In this document: piece by piece, positions 59,978 through 64,000 of the stretch
Position numbering within the stretch: the stretch's first letter is position 1
Layout: each line of letters begins with the position of its first letter
Assembly: GCA_964605235.1 (NCBI GenBank)
Contig: CAZSBB010000004.1
Span: 62,001-126,000, forward strand
Direction of reading: 5' to 3'
Length of the DNA: 64,000 bases
Source of the DNA: CAZSBB01 sp964605235
Lineage (GTDB): Bacteria; Planctomycetota; Phycisphaerae; Phycisphaerales; Phycisphaeraceae
Position numbers and translations under genes: made by a program
Notes under the pieces: generated by a model
Databases searched by the model: none
What the model was told of the DNA's origin: nothing
Seen by the model: only the letters and a program-made list of their open reading frames with translations

Positions 59978-60376
59978 TCACAGGCTCGCCGACAGCGTGG
60001 CGACCTCGCCCAGCGGCAGCACGGTGCCTTTGTCGGCACGGGCGGTGAGCGTCGTGTTGATGCCGCCGATCGTTTCCCGACCGGCCGCCATGACTGCCTT
60101 CACATGCACCGTCGCCGAGTCACTGTCCACGCTGACAATGGTGCACGAGCCGGCGAGTTTGACGGTCTGGCCTTCCATGAAAAACGTCTCGCTGAGGGAG
60201 ACGCGCGTGCGGCGGTTGGTTTGCAGCACGATGGTGCTGGTTTTGCCGTCGTCCCCGCGCAGGGTCAGGCGCAGGCTGCGCGGCCCGCTGGTGTCCGCGC
60301 CCGCCGAGTCCGGCTGACACCCGGTGCACAGAACCGTCAGCAGGGCCAGGGACGCAATCAGCAGGCAGCGAATCAT
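59978..60376 (-). CDS. Putative lipoprotein, unknown function
   Basis: A 132-residue protein with a signal sequence (LLIASLALLTVLCTGC) whose lipobox is off-consensus (LCTGC). The rest is a compact beta-type domain: SLRLTLRGDDGKTSTIVLQT and TVKLAGSCTIVSVDSDSATV. No family recognised. It lies in the same orientation as the LEPR-XLL gene downstream, 142 bases apart. Confidence 0.6.
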   Translation of the reverse strand: MIRCLLIASLALLTVLCTGCQPDSAGADTSGPRSLRLTLRGDDGKTSTIVLQTNRRTRVSLSETFFMEGQTVKLAGSCTIVSVDSDSATVHVKAVMAAGRETIGGINTTLTARADKGTVLPLGEVATLSASL

Positions 60377-60643
60377 GGTTGGACTCCTTCAGTCAACTCA
60401 CCGGCAAACACACCCGGACGCTGCCACCGGGTCGGGCTGGAACGCATCCCATCCCGGCGGCGACTGCTAAGCGCTATCGACCAACGGGTCAGGTCGGATC
60501 AGCCCAGCCGTGGCGAGTCCGGGAAATCGCCCCCCGTCGCTTTGCCCCAGTCGGCACAACCCTTATCATCGCCGCCTCAGTCGGGCTTCCGCCGAGGCCT
60601 GGCCTGCTGATAACCCCCAGCCGCACGCTTCAGGGATGAACGC

Positions 60644-63715
<3,072 letters not shown>

Positions 63716-63840
63716 TGGGAATGAGTGACCCGCCGCGACCCGCCGATTCGCTGCGCTCATCAGCGGCTTGGTGGTGAGCGGTGGTGTTCCGAGGTTGATT
63801 GGGTGTGCCGCTGAGGTGCTTTGTTTTTTGAAGGAACCGC

Positions 63841-64000
63841 ATGGCGCGCACGCTTTACATCATTGACGGTCACGCCCAGATTTTCCGCGCCTACTTCGCC
63901 ATCCGCGGCGGGATGAGCAGTCCCGTCACCGGCGAGCCCACGCATGCGGTGTTCGCCTTTGCCGGCATGATGCTCCAGTTCTTCGAGCAACTGAAACCCG
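63841..64000 (+). CDS. polA: DNA polymerase I, N-terminal 5'-3' exonuclease part (cut by window edge)
   Basis: The visible 53 residues, MARTLYIIDGHAQIFRAYFA then TGEPTHAVFAFAGMMLQFFE, match the opening of the 5'-3' exonuclease domain of DNA polymerase I, with the first metal-ligand Asp in IIDGHA. The gene continues past the right edge. It follows purL by 125 bases. A stand-alone 5'-3' exonuclease cannot be excluded. Confidence 0.85.
   Translation, partial: MARTLYIIDGHAQIFRAYFAIRGGMSSPVTGEPTHAVFAFAGMMLQFFEQLKP

Overview
The window is GC-rich, densely coded bacterial chromosome. Gene content points to a planctomycete, most likely in or near the Phycisphaerae. The indicators are a LEPR-XLL-type surface protein, two pseudopilin-like proteins with GFTLIELLVVISIISLL leaders, a DUF4838 protein, several Gfo/Idh/MocA oxidoreductases and PhyH dioxygenases, and a peptidoglycan pathway with a meso-DAP-type MurE. 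This placement is inference from gene families; the window has no rRNA, tRNA, transposase, integrase, phage gene or CRISPR array.

Layout: 1-10.8 kb holds a heparinase-like lyase (cut at the left edge), ispD, sppA, gap, a lipoprotein joining a Cys-X5-Arg phosphatase domain to a C-terminal cytochrome c'-like domain, and a DUF4838 protein. 11-21 kb holds a zinc-ribbon protein, a PilZ-REC regulator, the wall cluster murE-murF-mraY, a LacI regulator divergent from a pseudopilin gene, and ddl. 21.2-27.2 kb is a long minus-strand run: ABC-2 permease, SCO1, DUF420, two related TPR-like membrane proteins, a Na/Ca exchanger, an HD hydrolase and a small membrane protein. 27.3-35 kb holds a SnoaL-like protein, a second pseudopilin beside an AraC regulator, a Gfo oxidoreductase, nadK, a zinc dehydrogenase and uppP. 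35-42 kb holds metH, a redoxin and a DsbD-like reductase. 42-49 kb holds lon, hsp20 and a second Gfo gene in one run, then folE2, a glutaredoxin-like gene and fdhD. 49-55 kb looks like a catabolic island: AraC regulator, two PhyH dioxygenases, a URO-D-superfamily methyltransferase, a NagB-like protein and a PIG-L deacetylase. 55-64 kb holds ispF, an NtrC-type regulator, the LEPR-XLL protein, a lipoprotein, a PurS-PurL fusion and the start of polA.

Functional threads: envelope building (murE, murF, mraY, ddl, uppP, and ispD/ispF for the isoprenoid precursor of the lipid carrier), redox and copper handling outside the cytoplasm (SCO1, DUF420, DsbD-like, redoxin, cytochrome c' fusion), one-carbon and folate metabolism (folE2, metH, URO-D-type methyltransferase, purL), and protein quality control (lon, hsp20, sppA).

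Intergenic spaces hold several dispersed inverted-repeat families: a CACAGAG family (four copies, three at convergent gene ends), a GTCCGGGC family (four loci), a GACGCTTCCGGCTCGT family (three loci), a long AT-rich palindrome before metH, and a 9-base CCCCGGA tandem repeat. A sequence resembling the last also sits in frame inside fdhD. I see no single gene cluster that is clearly a new system. The strongest leads are the phosphatase-cytochrome fusion, the HxC...C methyltransferase, the NagB-like protein lacking one active-site Asp, and the repeat families.
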